Below, piece after piece: positions 23,151-34,400 of a stretch of 64,000 nucleotides of DNA (positions are counted from its first letter, which is position 1; the number at the start of each line of letters is the position of its first letter). The notes below the pieces were generated by a model. That model worked only from the letters and a program-made list of their open reading frames with translations. It was not told where the DNA came from and did no database searches. The DNA comes from Henricia sp. BOLD:AAB3569 (lineage: Eukaryota; Echinodermata; Asteroidea; Spinulosida; Echinasteridae), in NCBI GenBank assembly GCA_037783545.1, contig JBBELK010000569.1:186001-250000 (forward strand). Reading direction: 5' to 3'. A program made the position numbers and the translations under genes.

Positions 23151-26100
23151 TTGTCATAAAAAATTGACAGACTTTCGCCGGGAAATGGCAGAGAAATTTC
23201 AAAGTTTAGAAAAAACTGGGTTGAGGCTTCCTGACTGCTCTCACGCAAACCGTGGCTGTCTGTACACACCTCTTTGGGGTACTCCTGAGTTGTGCGCATG
23301 CTCAGTCATTCGGACTGTCGTTAACGCACCGCAGTTTGGCTCGGCAATTTGGTCAAAGTGTGGTCCAAACGTCGGCAAATTTGGAGGTCGAAAAATGTTC
23401 CGACGAACTTCAAATTTTGCATGCCCTAAACTCTCTATATTGCGCACTTGTCATAAAAAATTGACAGACTTTCGCCGGGAAATGGCAGAGAAATTTCAAA
23501 GTTTAGAAAAAAATGGGTTGAGGCTTCCTGACTGCTCTCACGCAAACCGTGGCTGTCTGTACACACCTCTTTGGGGTACTCCTGAGTTGTGCGCATGCTC
23601 AGTCATTCGGACTGTCGTTAACGCACCGCAGTTTGGCTCGGCAATTTGGTCAAAGTGTGGTCCAAACGTCGGCAAATTTGGAGGTCGAAAAATGTTCCGA
23701 CGAACTTCAAATTTTGCATGCCCTAAACTCTCTATATTGCGCACTTGTCATAAAAAATTGACAGACTTTCCCCGGGAAATGGCAGATAAATTTCAAAGTT
23801 TAGAAAAAACTGGGTTGAGGCTTCCTGACTGCTCTCGCGCAAACCGTGGCTGTCTGTACACACCTCTTTGGGGTACTCCTGAGTTGTGCGCATGCTCAGT
23901 CATTCGGACTGTCGTTAACGCACCGCAGTTTGGCTCGGCAATTTGGTCAAAGTGTGGTCCAAACGTCGGCAAATTTGGAGGTCGAACAATGTTCCGACGA
24001 ACTTCAAATTTTGCATGCCCTAAACTCTCTATATTGCGCACTTGTCATAAAAAATTGACAGACTTTCGCCGGGAAATGGCAGAGAAATTTCAAAGTTTAG
24101 AAAAAAATGGGTTGAGGCTTCCTGACTGCTCTCACGCAAACCGTGGCTGTCTGTACACACCTCTTTGGGGTACTCCTGAGTTGTGCGCATGCTCAGTCAT
24201 TCGGACTGTCGTTAACGCACCGCAGTTTGGCTCGGCAATTTGGTCAAAGTGTGGTCCAAACGTCGGCAAATTTGGAGGTCGAAAAATGTTCCGACGAACT
24301 TCAAATTTTGCATGCCCTAAACTCTCTATATTGCGCACTTGTCATAAAAAATTGACAGACTTTCGCCGGGAAATGGCAGAGAAATTTCAAAGTTTAGAAA
24401 AAACTGGGTTGAGGCTTCCTGACTGCTCTCACGCAAACCGTGGCTGTCTGTACACACCTCTTTGGGGTACTCCTGAGTTGTGCGCATGCTCAGTCATTCG
24501 GACTGTCGTTAACGCACCGCAGTTTGGCTCGGCAATTTGGTCAAAGTGTGGTCCAAACGTCGGCAAATTTGGAGGTCGAAAAATGTTCCGACGAACTTCA
24601 AATTTTGCATGCCCTAAACTCTCTATATTGCGCACTTGTCATAAAAAATTGACAGACTTTCGCCGGGAAATGGCAGAGAAATTTCAAAGTTTAGAAAAAA
24701 CTGGGTTGAGGCTTCCTGACTGCTCTCACGCAAACCGTGGCTGTCTGTACACACCTCTTTGGGGTACTCCTGAGTTGTGCGCATGCTCAGTCATTCGAAC
24801 TGTCGTTAACGCACCGCAGTTTGGCTCGGCAATTTGGTCAAAGTGTGGTCCAAACGTGGGCAAATTTGGAGGTCGAAAAATGTTCCGACGAACTTCAAAT
24901 TTTGCATGCCCTAAACTCTCTATATTGCGCACTTGTCATAAAAAATTGACAGACTTTCGCCGGGAAATGGCAGAGAAATTTCAAAGTTTAGAAAAAACTG
25001 GGTTGAGGCTTCCTGACTGCTCTCACGCAAACCGTGGCTGTCTGTACACACCTCTTTGGGGTACTCCTGAGTTGTGCGCATGCTCAGTCATTCGAACTGT
25101 CGTTAACGCACCGCAGTTTGGCTCGGCAATTTGGTCAAAGTGTGGTCCAAACGTGGGCAAATTTGGAGGTCGAAAAATGTTCCGACGAACTTCAAATTTT
25201 GCATGCCCTAAACTCTCTATATTGCGCACTTGTCATAAAAAATTGACAGACTTTCCCCGGGAAATGGCAGATAAATTTCAAAGTTTAGAAAAAACTGGGT
25301 TGAGGCTTCCTGACTGCTCTCGCGCAAACCGTGGCTGTCTGTACACACCTCTTTGGGGTACTCCTGAGTTGTGCGCATGCTCAGTCATTCGGACTGTCGT
25401 TAACGCACCGCAGTTTGGCTCGGCAATTTGGTCAAAGTGTGGTCCAAACGTCGGCAAATTTGGAGGTCGAACAATGTTCCGACGAACTTCAAATTTTGCA
25501 TGCCCTAAACTCTCTATATTGCGCACTTGTCATAAAAAATTGACAGACTTTCGCCGGGAAATGGCAGAGAAATTTCAAAGTTTAGAAAAAAATGGGTTGA
25601 GGCTTCCTGACTGCTCTCACGCAAACCGTGGCTGTCTGTACACACCTCTTTGGGGTACTCCTGAGTTGTGCGCATGCTCAGTCATTCGGACTGTCGTTAA
25701 CGCACCGCAGTTTGGCTCGGCAATTTGGTCAAAGTGTGGTCCAAACGTCGGCAAATTTGGAGGTCGAAAAATGTTCCGACGAACTTCAAATTTTGCATGC
25801 CCTAAACTCTCTATATTGCGCACTTGTCATAAAAAATTGACAGACTTTCGCCGGGAAATGGCAGAGAAATTTCAAAGTTTAGAAAAAACTGGGTTGAGGC
25901 TTCCTGACTGCTCTCACGCAAACCGTGGCTGTCTGTACACACCTCTTTGGGGTACTCCTGAGTTGTGCGCATGCTCAGTCATTCGGACTGTCGTTAACGC
26001 ACCGCAGTTTGGCTCGGCAATTTGGTCAAAGTGTGGTCCAAACGTGGGCAAATTTGGAGGTCGAAAAATGTTCCGACGAACTTCAAATTTTGCATGCCCT

Positions 26101-27717
26101 AAACTCTCTATATTGCGCACTTGTCATAAAAAATTGACAGACTTTCCCCGGGAAATGGCAGATAAATTTCAAAGTTTAGAAAAAACTGGGTTGAGGCTTC
26201 CTGACTGCTCTCGCGCAAACCGTGGCTGTCTGTACACACCTCTTTGGGGTACTCCTGAGTTGTGCGCATGCTCAGTCATTCGGACTGTCGTTAACGCACC
26301 GCAGTTTGGCTCGGCAATTTGGTCAAAGTGTGGTCCAAACGTCGGCAAATTTGGAGGTCGAACAATGTTCCGACGAACTTCAAATTTTGCATGCCCTAAA
26401 CTCTCTATATTGCGCACTTGTCATAAAAAATTGACAGACTTTCGCCGGGAAATGGCAGAGAAATTTCAAAGTTTAGAAAAAAATGGGTTGAGGCTTCCTG
26501 ACTGCTCTCACGCAAACCGTGGCTGTCTGTACACACCTCTTTGGGGTACTCCTGAGTTGTGCGCATGCTCAGTCATTCGGACTGTCGTTAACGCACCGCA
26601 GTTTGGCTCGGCAATTTGGTCAAAGTGTGGTCCAAACGTCGGCAAATTTGGAGGTCGAAAAATGTTCCGACGAACTTCAAATTTTGCATGCCCTAAACTC
26701 TCTATATTGCGCACTTGTCATAAAAAATTGACAGACTTTCGCCGGGAAATGGCAGAGAAATTTCAAAGTTTAGAAAAAACTGGGTTGAGGCTTCCTGACT
26801 GCTCTCACGCAAACCGTGGCTGTCTGTACACACCTCTTTGGGGTACTCCTGAGTTGTGCGCATGCTCAGTCATTCGGACTGTCGTTAACGCACCGCAGTT
26901 TGGCTCGGCAATTTGGTCAAAGTGTGGTCCAAACGTCGGCAAATTTGGAGGTCGAAAAATGTTCCGACGAACTTCAAATTTTGCATGCCCTAAACTCTCT
27001 ATATTGCGCACTTGTCATAAAAAAATGACAGACTTTCGCCGGGAAATGGCAGAGAAATTTCAAAGTTTAGAAAAAACTGGGTTGAGGCTTCCTGACTGCT
27101 CTCACGCAAACCGTGGCTGTCTGTACACACCTCTTTGGGGTACTCCTGAGTTGTGCGCATGCTCAGTCATTCGAACTGTCGTTAACGCACCGCAGTTTGG
27201 CTCGGCAATTTGGTCAAAGTGTGGTCCAAACGTGGGCAAATTTGGAGGTCGAAAAATGTTCCGACGAACTTCAAATTTTGCATGCCCTAAACTCTCTATA
27301 TTGCGCACTTGTCATAAAAAATTGACAGACTTTCGCCGGGAAATGGCAGAGAAATTTCAAAGTTTAGAAAAAACTGGGTTGAGGCTTCCTGACTGCTCTC
27401 ACGCAAACCGTGGCTGTCTGTACACACCTCTTTGGGGTACTCCTGAGTTGTGCGCATGCTCAGTCATGGGCGGTCGGGTTGGCGTACGGGTTCTTTCCTC
27501 GACTTTCACCTCTGGCGTCCCGGGTTCGAATCCGGGGCGTGTATGTGGATTGGGTTTGCAGTCCCTACTTGACCGCGTGGGTTTTCCCCTGGGGCATTTC
27601 TCTGGGGGTTTTCCTCCCACTTCAAAAACTGCAACTCCTTCTTCTTCATCTCAAGTTGATAATATAGTATTGTTTAATCTAAAAAACCGTATAGTTGATG
27701 GCTTAAAGGGCCCTTAG
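22627..27717 (+). other. Longest open frame (1,696 codons), a by-product of the satellite, not a gene
   Basis: This frame stays open across about 16 monomers because each is 99 codons without a stop, then reads into SINE copy 3 and stops there. The predicted product is the same 99-residue unit repeated, with no recognisable domain, signal peptide or membrane segment. Elsewhere in the window the same frame is closed by TTTTGAGG, CCGATGAAC and AAATTTTAAAG variants and shifted by 276-, 298- and 299-bp monomers. The equivalent short open frames also occur on the opposite strand. I infer no coding selection. Confidence 0.85.
23151..27467 (+). repeat. Satellite section marked by GGTCGAACAATG blocks
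   Basis: Monomers with TCTCGCGCAAACC and GGTCGAACAATG, each followed by one with GAAAAAAATGGG, occur near 23830-24115, 25320-25600 and 26210-26490, at offsets of 1,485 bp (five monomers) and 891 bp (three monomers). Monomers with CATTCGAACTG and AAACGTGGGC (near 24800, 25095 and 27170) are another local subtype. The section ends at ATGCTCAGTCAT (27456-27467). Confidence 0.87.
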
Positions 27718-27751
27718 TTGCCGAAGATGCCATAAAATATACAACAACAAC
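27468..27751 (+). mobile_element. tRNA-derived SINE, subtype A (284 bp), copy 3
   Basis: Same site and same 12-bp target-site duplications (27456-27467 and 27752-27763). A-like box at 27480-27490, B box at 27523-27533. It keeps the subtype-A GGGGCATTTCTCTGGG and GTATAGTTGATGG, but has CTTCTTCATC like subtype B. It is therefore intermediate between copies 1-2 and copies 4-8. Confidence 0.88.
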
Positions 27752-28090
27752 ATGCTCAGTCATTCGGACTGTCGTTAACGCACCGCAGTTTGGCTCGGCA
27801 ATTTGGTCAAAGTGTGGTCCAAACGTCGGCAAATTTGGAGGTCGAAAAATGTTCCGACGAACTTCAAATTTTGCATGCCCTAAACTCTCTATATTGCGCA
27901 CTTGTCATAAAAAATTGACAGACTTTCGCCGGGAAATGGCAGAGAAATTTCAAAGTTTAGAAAAAACTGGGTTGAGGCTTCCTGACTGCTCTCACGCAAA
28001 CCGTGGCTGTCTGTACACACCTCTTTGGGGTACTCCTGAGTTGTGCGCATGCTCAGTCATTCGGACTGTCGTTAACGCACCGCAGTTTGG
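27752..28090 (+). repeat. Satellite fragment between SINE copy 3 and the composite insertion
   Basis: About 1.1 monomers. It begins with the right target-site duplication and is cut at CGCAGTTTGG (28090), where a 703-bp foreign segment begins. The monomer resumes at GGCAATTTGG (28794), so the three bases CTC are missing at the junction. Confidence 0.92.
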
Positions 28091-28123
28091 GGCGGTCGGG
28101 TTGGCGTACGGGTTCTTTCCTCG
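28091..28123 (+). mobile_element. SINE head fragment (33 bp)
   Basis: Identical over 33 bases to the start of the full-length SINEs, through the A-box-like TGGCGTACGGG up to TTTCCTCG. Then CTGGCCTGTG replaces the expected ACTTTCACC. There is no B box. It could be a truncated or chimeric SINE, or a related element sharing the same head. Confidence 0.75.
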
Positions 28124-28202
28124 CTGGCCTGTGATGACCGCTTTCCAAAGGACTACCCTTGCACATAGGTAGTTTGGAGGAGTTTTTCGCGGAATCCCGT
28201 GA

Positions 28203-28467
28203 TGTCCTGGAACGTTGCTCAATGATGGAGTGACCAGTACGTACGTCACGGGGAACGCCGATGCAATTTTGGAACACGATTGGATCCGAGTCTGCGGTCT
28301 TGATTCTTCCAGACCTGGACTGGTGACGATTGTGGTTTTATGAGGATGTACCTGTGGTGCTTCTCGAAGGATATGACCTGATACTCGGACACGATCGACC
28401 AAGATTGGTGATGATTGTGATGGAGAATACTCGCCGGATAATGACCTGGATTGGCAACGACAACGAA
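28203..28467 (+). pseudogene. Possible decayed LTR-retrotransposon (BEL/Pao-like) protease remnant
   Basis: Two short + strand stretches in different frames recall the two ends of a retropepsin-type aspartic protease. The first (28203-28323) reads T-L-L-N-D-G-V-T-S-T-Y-V near its start, resembling the catalytic L-L-D-D-G-S/T region of BEL/Pao peptidases, with N in place of the usual catalytic D. The second (28327-28467) contains Y-D-L-I-L-G-H-D, resembling the C-terminal hydrophobic-G motif. Their order fits, but the gap (about 53 codons) is shorter than expected. A stop lies just upstream (28200-28202) and a frame change separates them. If real, it is a truncated inactive relic. The resemblance is by eye from memory of the family, so chance similarity remains possible. 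Confidence 0.3.
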
Positions 28468-28713
28468 TGAGGAAATTTGGTGGATAAATGACCTGGACTG
28501 GCAACGACAACGAATGAGGAAATTTGGCAATAACGGCGAACAATTGGTGGATAAATGACCTGGACTGGCAACGACTACGAATGAGGAAATGTGGCAATAA
28601 CGGCGAACGCTTAGTGGATAAATGACCTGGACTGGCAACGACTACGAATGAGGAAATTTGGCAATAACGGCGAACGCTTAGTGGATAAATGACCTGGACT
28701 GGCAACGACAACG
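28441..28713 (+). repeat. 67-bp minisatellite, about four copies
   Basis: Units start with ATGACCTGGA at 28441 (47 bp, missing 20 bases inside), 28488, 28555 and 28622 (67 bp each), with a partial unit at 28689. Copies differ by a few bases, such as GACAACG versus GACTACG and AACAATTGG versus AACGCTTAG. Since 67 is not a multiple of three, any reading frame changes phase at each unit. Confidence 0.92.
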
Positions 28714-28759
28714 GCTGAAGCACTGGTTCTATCGGTAACAACGTTGGACTGGTTAGCGT

Positions 28760-28781
28760 GTTTTATTCGGACGAATAAAAC
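28760..28781. repeat. 22-bp perfect inverted repeat
   Basis: GTTTTATTCG and CGAATAAAAC form a 10-bp stem with a GA loop, twelve bases before the right edge of the composite insertion. It does not match the histone 3' stem-loop consensus. It could be an element end or a hairpin; the sequence does not decide. Confidence 0.8.
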
Positions 28782-28793
28782 ATTTTAGAAAAA

Positions 28794-31137
28794 GGCAATT
28801 TGGTCAAAGTGTGGTCCAAACGTCGGCAAATTTGGAGGTCGAAAAATGTTCCGACGAACTTCAAATTTTGCATGCCCTAAACTCTCTATATTGCGCACTT
28901 GTCATAAAAAATTGACAGACTTTCGCCGGGAAATGGCAGAGAAATTTCAAAGTTTAGAAAAAACTGGGTTGAGGCTTCCTGACTGCTCTCACGCAAACCG
29001 TGGCTGTCTGTACACACCTCTTTGGGGTACTCCTGAGTTGTGCGCATGCTCAGTCATTCGGACTGTCGTTAACGCACCGCAGTTTGGCTCGGCAATTTGG
29101 TCAAAGTGTGGTCCAAACGTCGGCAAATTTGGAGGTCGAAAAATGTTCCGACGAACTTCAAATTTTGCATGCCCTAAACTCTCTATATTGCGCACTTGTC
29201 ATAAAAAATTGACAGACTTTCGCCGGGAAATGGCAGAGAAATTTCAAAGTTTAGAAAAAACTGGGTTGAGGCTTCCTGACTGCTCTCACGCAAACCGTGG
29301 CTGTCTGTACACACCTCTTTGGGGTACTCCTGAGTTGTGCGCATGCTCAGTCATTCGGACTGTCGTTAACGCACCGCAGTTTGGCTCGGCAATTTGGTCA
29401 AAGTGTGGTCCAAACGTCGGCAAATTTGGAGGTCGAAAAATGTTCCGACGAACTTCAAATTTTGCATGCCCTAAACTCTCTATATTGCGCACTTGTCATA
29501 AAAAATTGACAGACTTTCCCCGGGAAATGGCAGATAAATTTCAAAGTTTAGAAAAAACTGGGTTGAGGCTTCCTGACTGCTCTCGCGCAAACCGTGGCTG
29601 TCTGTACACACCTCTTTGGGGTACTCCTGAGTTGTGCGCATGCTCAGTCATTCGGACTGTCGTTAACGCACCGCAGTTTGGCTCGGCAATTTGGTCAAAG
29701 TGTGGTCTAAACGTCGGCAAATTTGGAGGTCAACAAAATGTTCCGACGAACTTCAAATTTTGCATGCCCTAAACTCTCTATATTGCGCACTTGTCATAAA
29801 AAATTGACAGACTTTCGCCGGGAAATGGCAGAGAAATTTCAAAGTTTAGAAAAAACTGGGTTGAGGCTTCCTGACTGCTCTCACGCAAACCGTGGCTGTC
29901 TGTACACACCTCTTTGGGGTACTCCTGAGTTGTGCGCATGCTCAGTCATTCGGACTGTCGTTAACGCACCGCAGTTTGGCTCGGCAATTTGGTCAAAGTG
30001 TGGTCCAAACGTCGGCAAATTTGGAGGTCGAAAAATGTTCCGACGAACTTCAAATTTTGCATGCCCTAAACTCTCTATATTGCGCACTTGTCATAAAAAA
30101 TTGACAGACTTTCGCCGGGAAATGGCAGAGAAATTTCAAAGTTTAGAAAAAACTGGGTTGAGGCTTCCTGACTGCTCTCACGCAAACCGTGGCTGTCTGT
30201 ACACACCTCTTTGGGGTACTCCTGAGTTGTGCGCATGCTCAGTCATTCGGACTGTCGTTAACGCACCGCAGTTTGGCTCGGCAATTTGGTCAAAGTGTGG
30301 TCCAAACGTCGGCAAATTTGGAGGTCGAAAAATGTTCCGACGAACTTCAAATTTTGCATGCCCTAAACTCTCTATATTGCGCACTTGTCATAAAAAAATG
30401 ACAGACTTTCCCCGGGAAATGGCAGATAAATTTCAAAGTTTAGAAAAAACTGGGTTGAGGCTTCCTGACTGCTCTCACGCAAACCGTGGCTGTCTGTACA
30501 CACCTCTTTGGGGTACTCCTGAGTTGTGCGCATGCTCAGTCATTCGGACTGTCGTTAACGCACCGCAGTTTGGCTCGGCAATTTGGTCAAAGTGTGGTCC
30601 AAACGTCGGCAAATTTGGAGGTCGAAAAATGTTCCGACGAACTTCAAATTTTGCATGCCCTAAACTCTCTATATTGCGCACTTGTCATAACAAATTGACA
30701 GACTTTCGCCGGGAAATGGCAGAGAAATTTCAAAGTTTAGAAAAAACTGGGTTGAGGCTTCCTGACTGCTCTCACGCAAACCGTGGCTGTCTGTACACAC
30801 CTCTTTGGGGTACTCCTGAGTTGTGCGCATGCTCAGTCATTCGGACTGTCGTTAACGCACCGCAGTTTGGCTCGGCAATTTGGTCAAAGTGTGGTCCAAA
30901 CGTGGGCAAATTTGGAGGTCGAAAAATGTTCCGACGAACTTCAAATTTTGCATGCCCTAAACTCTCTATATTGCGCACTTGTCATAAAAAATTGACAGAC
31001 TTTCGCCGGGAAATGGCAGAGAAATTTCAAAGTTTAGAAAAAACTGGGTTGAGGCTTCCTGACTGCTCTCACGCAAACCGTGGCTGTCTGTACACACCTC
31101 TTTGGGGTACTCCTGAGTTGTGCGCATGCTCAGTCAT
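28794..31137 (+). repeat. Satellite section between the composite insertion and SINE copy 4
   Basis: About eight monomers. Variants include TTTCCCCGGGAAATGGCAGAT with TCTCGCGCAAACC (near 29515-29590), GTGGTCTAAACG and GGTCAACAAAATG (near 29705-29740, one base longer), ATAAAAAAATGACAG near 30392 and AAACGTGGGC near 30900. These mix features of the sections to the left and right. It ends with the target-site duplication ATGCTCAGTCAT at 31126-31137. Confidence 0.93.
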
Positions 31138-31420
31138 GGGCGGTCGGGTTGGCGTACGGGTTCTTTCCTCGACTTTCACCTCTGGCGTCCCGGGTTCGAA
31201 TCCGGGGCGTGTATGTGGATTGGGTTTGCAGTCCCTACTTGACCGCGTGGGTTTTCCCCTGGGGCAATCTCTGGGGGTTTTCCTCCCACTTCAAAAACTG
31301 CAACTCCTTCTTCTTCATCTCAAGTTGATAATATAGTATTGTTTAATCTAAAAAACCGTATAGATGATGGCTTAAAGGGCCCTTAGTTGCCGAAGATGCC
31401 ATAAAATATACAACAACAAC
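31138..31420 (+). mobile_element. tRNA-derived SINE, subtype B (283 bp), copy 4
   Basis: Same insertion base and duplications (31126-31137 and 31421-31432). A-like box at 31150-31160, B box at 31193-31203. Subtype B is defined by GGGGCAATCTCTGGG (one base shorter than subtype A) and GTATAGATGATGG. The flanking monomer to the right has CCGACGGACTTC, shared with copies 5 and 7. Confidence 0.88.
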
Positions 31421-34400
31421 ATGCTCAGTCATTCGGACTGTCGTTAACGCACCGCAGTTTGGCTCGGCAATTTGGTCAAAGTGTGGTCCAAACGTCGGCA
31501 AATTTGGAGGTCGAAAAATGTTCCGACGGACTTCAAATTTTGCATGCCCTAAACTCTCTATATTGCGCACTTGTCATAAAAAATTGACAGACTTTCGCCG
31601 GGAAATGGCAGAGAAATTTCAAAGTTTAGAAAAAACTGGGTTGAGGCTTCCTGACTGCTCTCACGCAAACCGTGGCTGTCTGTACACACCTCTTTGGGGT
31701 ACTCCTGAGTTGTGCGCATGCTCAGTCATTCGGACTGTCGTTAACGCACCGCAGTTTGGCTCGGCAATTTGGTCAAAGTGTGGTCCAAACGTCGGCAAAT
31801 TTGGAGGTCGAAAAAAGTTCCGACGAACTTCAAATTTTGCATGCCCTAAACTCTCTATATTGCGCACTTGTCATAAAAAATTGACAGACTTTCGCCGGGA
31901 AATGGCAGAGAAATTTCAAAGTTTAGAAAAAACTGGGTTGAGGCTTCCTGACTGCTCTCACGCAAACCGTGGCTGTCTGTACACACCTCTTTGGGGTACT
32001 CCTGAGTTGTGCGCATGCTCAGTCATTCGGACTGTCGTTAACGCACCGCAGTTTGGCTCGGCAATTTGGTCAAAGTGTGGTCCAAACGTCGGCAAATTTG
32101 GAGGTCGAAAAAAGTTCCGACGAACTTCAAATTTTGCATGCCCTAAACTCTCTATATTGCGCACTTGTCATAAAAAATTGACAGACTTTCGCCGGGAAAT
32201 GGCAGAGAAATTTCAAAGTTTAGAAAAAACTGGGTTGAGGCTTCCTGACTGCTCTCACGCAAACCGTGGCTGTCTGTACACACCTCTTTGGGGTACTCCT
32301 GAGTTGTGCGCATGCTCAGTCATTCGGACTGTCGTTAACGCACCGCAGTTTGGCTCGGCAATTTGGTCAAAGTGTGGTCCAAACGTCGGCCAATTTGGAG
32401 GTCGAAAAATGTTCCGACGAACTTCAAATTTTGCATGCCCTAAACTCTCTATATTGCGCACTTGTCATAAAAAATTGACAGACTTTCGCCGGGAAATGGC
32501 AGAGAAATTTCAAAGTTTAGAAAAAACTGGGTTGAGGCTTCCTGACTGCTCTCACGCAAACCGTGGCTGTCTGTACACACCTCTTTGGGGTACTCCTGAG
32601 TTGTGCGCATGCTCAGTCATTCGGACTGTCGTTAACGCACCGCAGTTTGGCTCGGCAATTTGGTCAAAGTGTGGTCCAAACGTCGGCCAATTTGGAGGTC
32701 GAAAAATGTTCCGACGAACTTCAAATTTTGCATGCCCTAAACTCTCTATATTGCGCACTTGTCATAAAAAATTGACAGACTTTCGCCGGGAAATGGCAGA
32801 GAAATTTCAAAGTTTAGAAAAAACTGGGTTGAGGCTTCCTGACTGCTCTCACGCAAACCGTGGCTGTCTGTACACACCTCTTTGGGGTACTCCTGAGTTG
32901 TGCGCATGCTCAGTAATTCGGAATGTCGTTAACGCACCGCAGTTTGGCTCGGCAATTTGGTCAAAGTGTGGTCCAAACGTCGGCAAATTTGGAGGTCGAA
33001 AAATGTTCCGACGAACTTCAAATTTTGCATGCCCTAAACTCTCTATATTGCGCACTTGTCATAACAAATTGACAGACTTTCGCCGGGAAATGGCAGAGAA
33101 ATTTCAAAGTTTAGAAAAAACTGGGTTGAGGCTTCTTGACTGCTCTCACGCAAACCGTGGCTGTCTGTACACACCTCTTTGGGGTACTCCTGAGTTGTGC
33201 GCATGCTCAGTCATTCGGACTGTCGTTAACGCACCGCAGTTTGGCTCGGCAATTTGGTCAAAGTGTGGTCCAAACGTCGGCCAATTTGGAGGTCGAAAAA
33301 TGTTCCGACGAACTTCAAATTTTGCATGCCCTAAACTCTCTATATTGCGCACTTGTCATAAAAAATTGACAGACTTTCGCCGGGAAATGGCAGATAAATT
33401 TCAAAGTTTAGAAAAAACTGGGTTGAGGCTTCCTGACTGCTCTCACGCAAACCGTGGCTGTCTGTACACACCTCTTTGGGGTACTCCTGAGTTGTGCGCA
33501 TGCTCAGTCATTCGGACTGTCGTTAACGCACCGCAGTTTGGCTCGGCAATTTGGTCAAAGTGTGGTCCAAACGTCGGCAAATTTGGAGGTCGAAAAATGT
33601 TCCGACGAACTTCAAATTTTGCATGCCCTAAACTCTCTATATTGCGCACTTGTCATAAAAAATTGACAGACTTTCGCCGGGAAATGGCAGAGAAATTTCA
33701 AAGTTTAGAAAAAACTGGGTTGAGGCTTCCTGACTGCTCTCACGCAAACCGTGGCTGTCTGTACACACCTCTTTGGGGTACTCCTGAGTTGTGCGCATGC
33801 TCAGTAATTCGGACTGTCGTTAACGCACCGCAGTTTGGCTCGGCAATTTGGTCAAAGTGTGGTCCAAACGTCGGCAAATTTGGAGGTCGAAAAATGTTCC
33901 GACGAACTTCAAATTTTGCATGCCCTAAACTCTCTATATTGCGCACTTGTCATAAAAAATTGACAGACTTTCGCCGGGAAATGGCAGAGAAATTTTAAAG
34001 TTTAGAAAAAACTGGGTTGAGGCTTCCTGACTGCTCTCACGCAAACCGTGGCTGTCTGTACACACCTCTTTGGGGTACTCCTGAGTTGTGCGCATGCTCA
34101 GTCATTCGGACTGTCGTTAACGCACCGCAGTTTGGCTCGGCAATTTGGTCAAAGTGTGGTCCAAACGTCGGCAAATTTGGAGGTCGAAAAATGTTCCGAC
34201 GAACTTCAAATTTTGCATGCCCTAAACTCTCTATATTGCGCACTTGTCATAAAAAATTGACAGACTTTCGCCGGGAAATGGCAGAGAAATTTCAAAGTTT
34301 AGAAAAAACTGGGTTGAGGCTTCCTGACTGCTCTCACGCAAACCGTGGCTGTCTGTACACACCTCTTTGGGGTACTCCTGAGTTGTGCGCATGCTCAGTC

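Larger units (their letters stand above)
28091..28793 (+). mobile_element. 703-bp composite insertion of non-satellite DNA
   Basis: The only large non-satellite, non-SINE segment. It begins with a 33-bp exact match to SINE positions 2-34 (28091-28123) and then diverges. A middle part (about 28124-28440) contains two short stretches that recall retrotransposon protease motifs. A 67-bp minisatellite follows at 28441-28713, and a perfect inverted repeat at 28760-28781 precedes the end ATTTTAGAAAAA. There is no convincing target-site duplication: the flanks share only GG, and CTC of the monomer is lost. An apparent opposite-strand ORF of about 249 codons (28741 down to 27992) consists mostly of minisatellite read in shifting frames and satellite, and I do not accept it as a gene. 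Confidence 0.75.

Noticed and set aside
22627-27717. A giant repetitive protein gene (1,696 codons), and similar frames of 1,134, 1,181, 884, 839 and 826 codons elsewhere
   Set aside because: They are chance open frames of a 297-bp satellite, closed or shifted in many copies, running into SINE sequence, and with no recognisable domain.
27992-28741. Opposite-strand ORF of 249 codons over the composite insertion
   Set aside because: It is made of minisatellite units read in changing frames plus satellite at one end, with no recognised domain.
28760-28781. Histone mRNA 3' stem-loop or bacterial terminator
   Set aside because: The stem is AT-rich with a 2-base loop, does not match the histone consensus, and is not followed by a U run.
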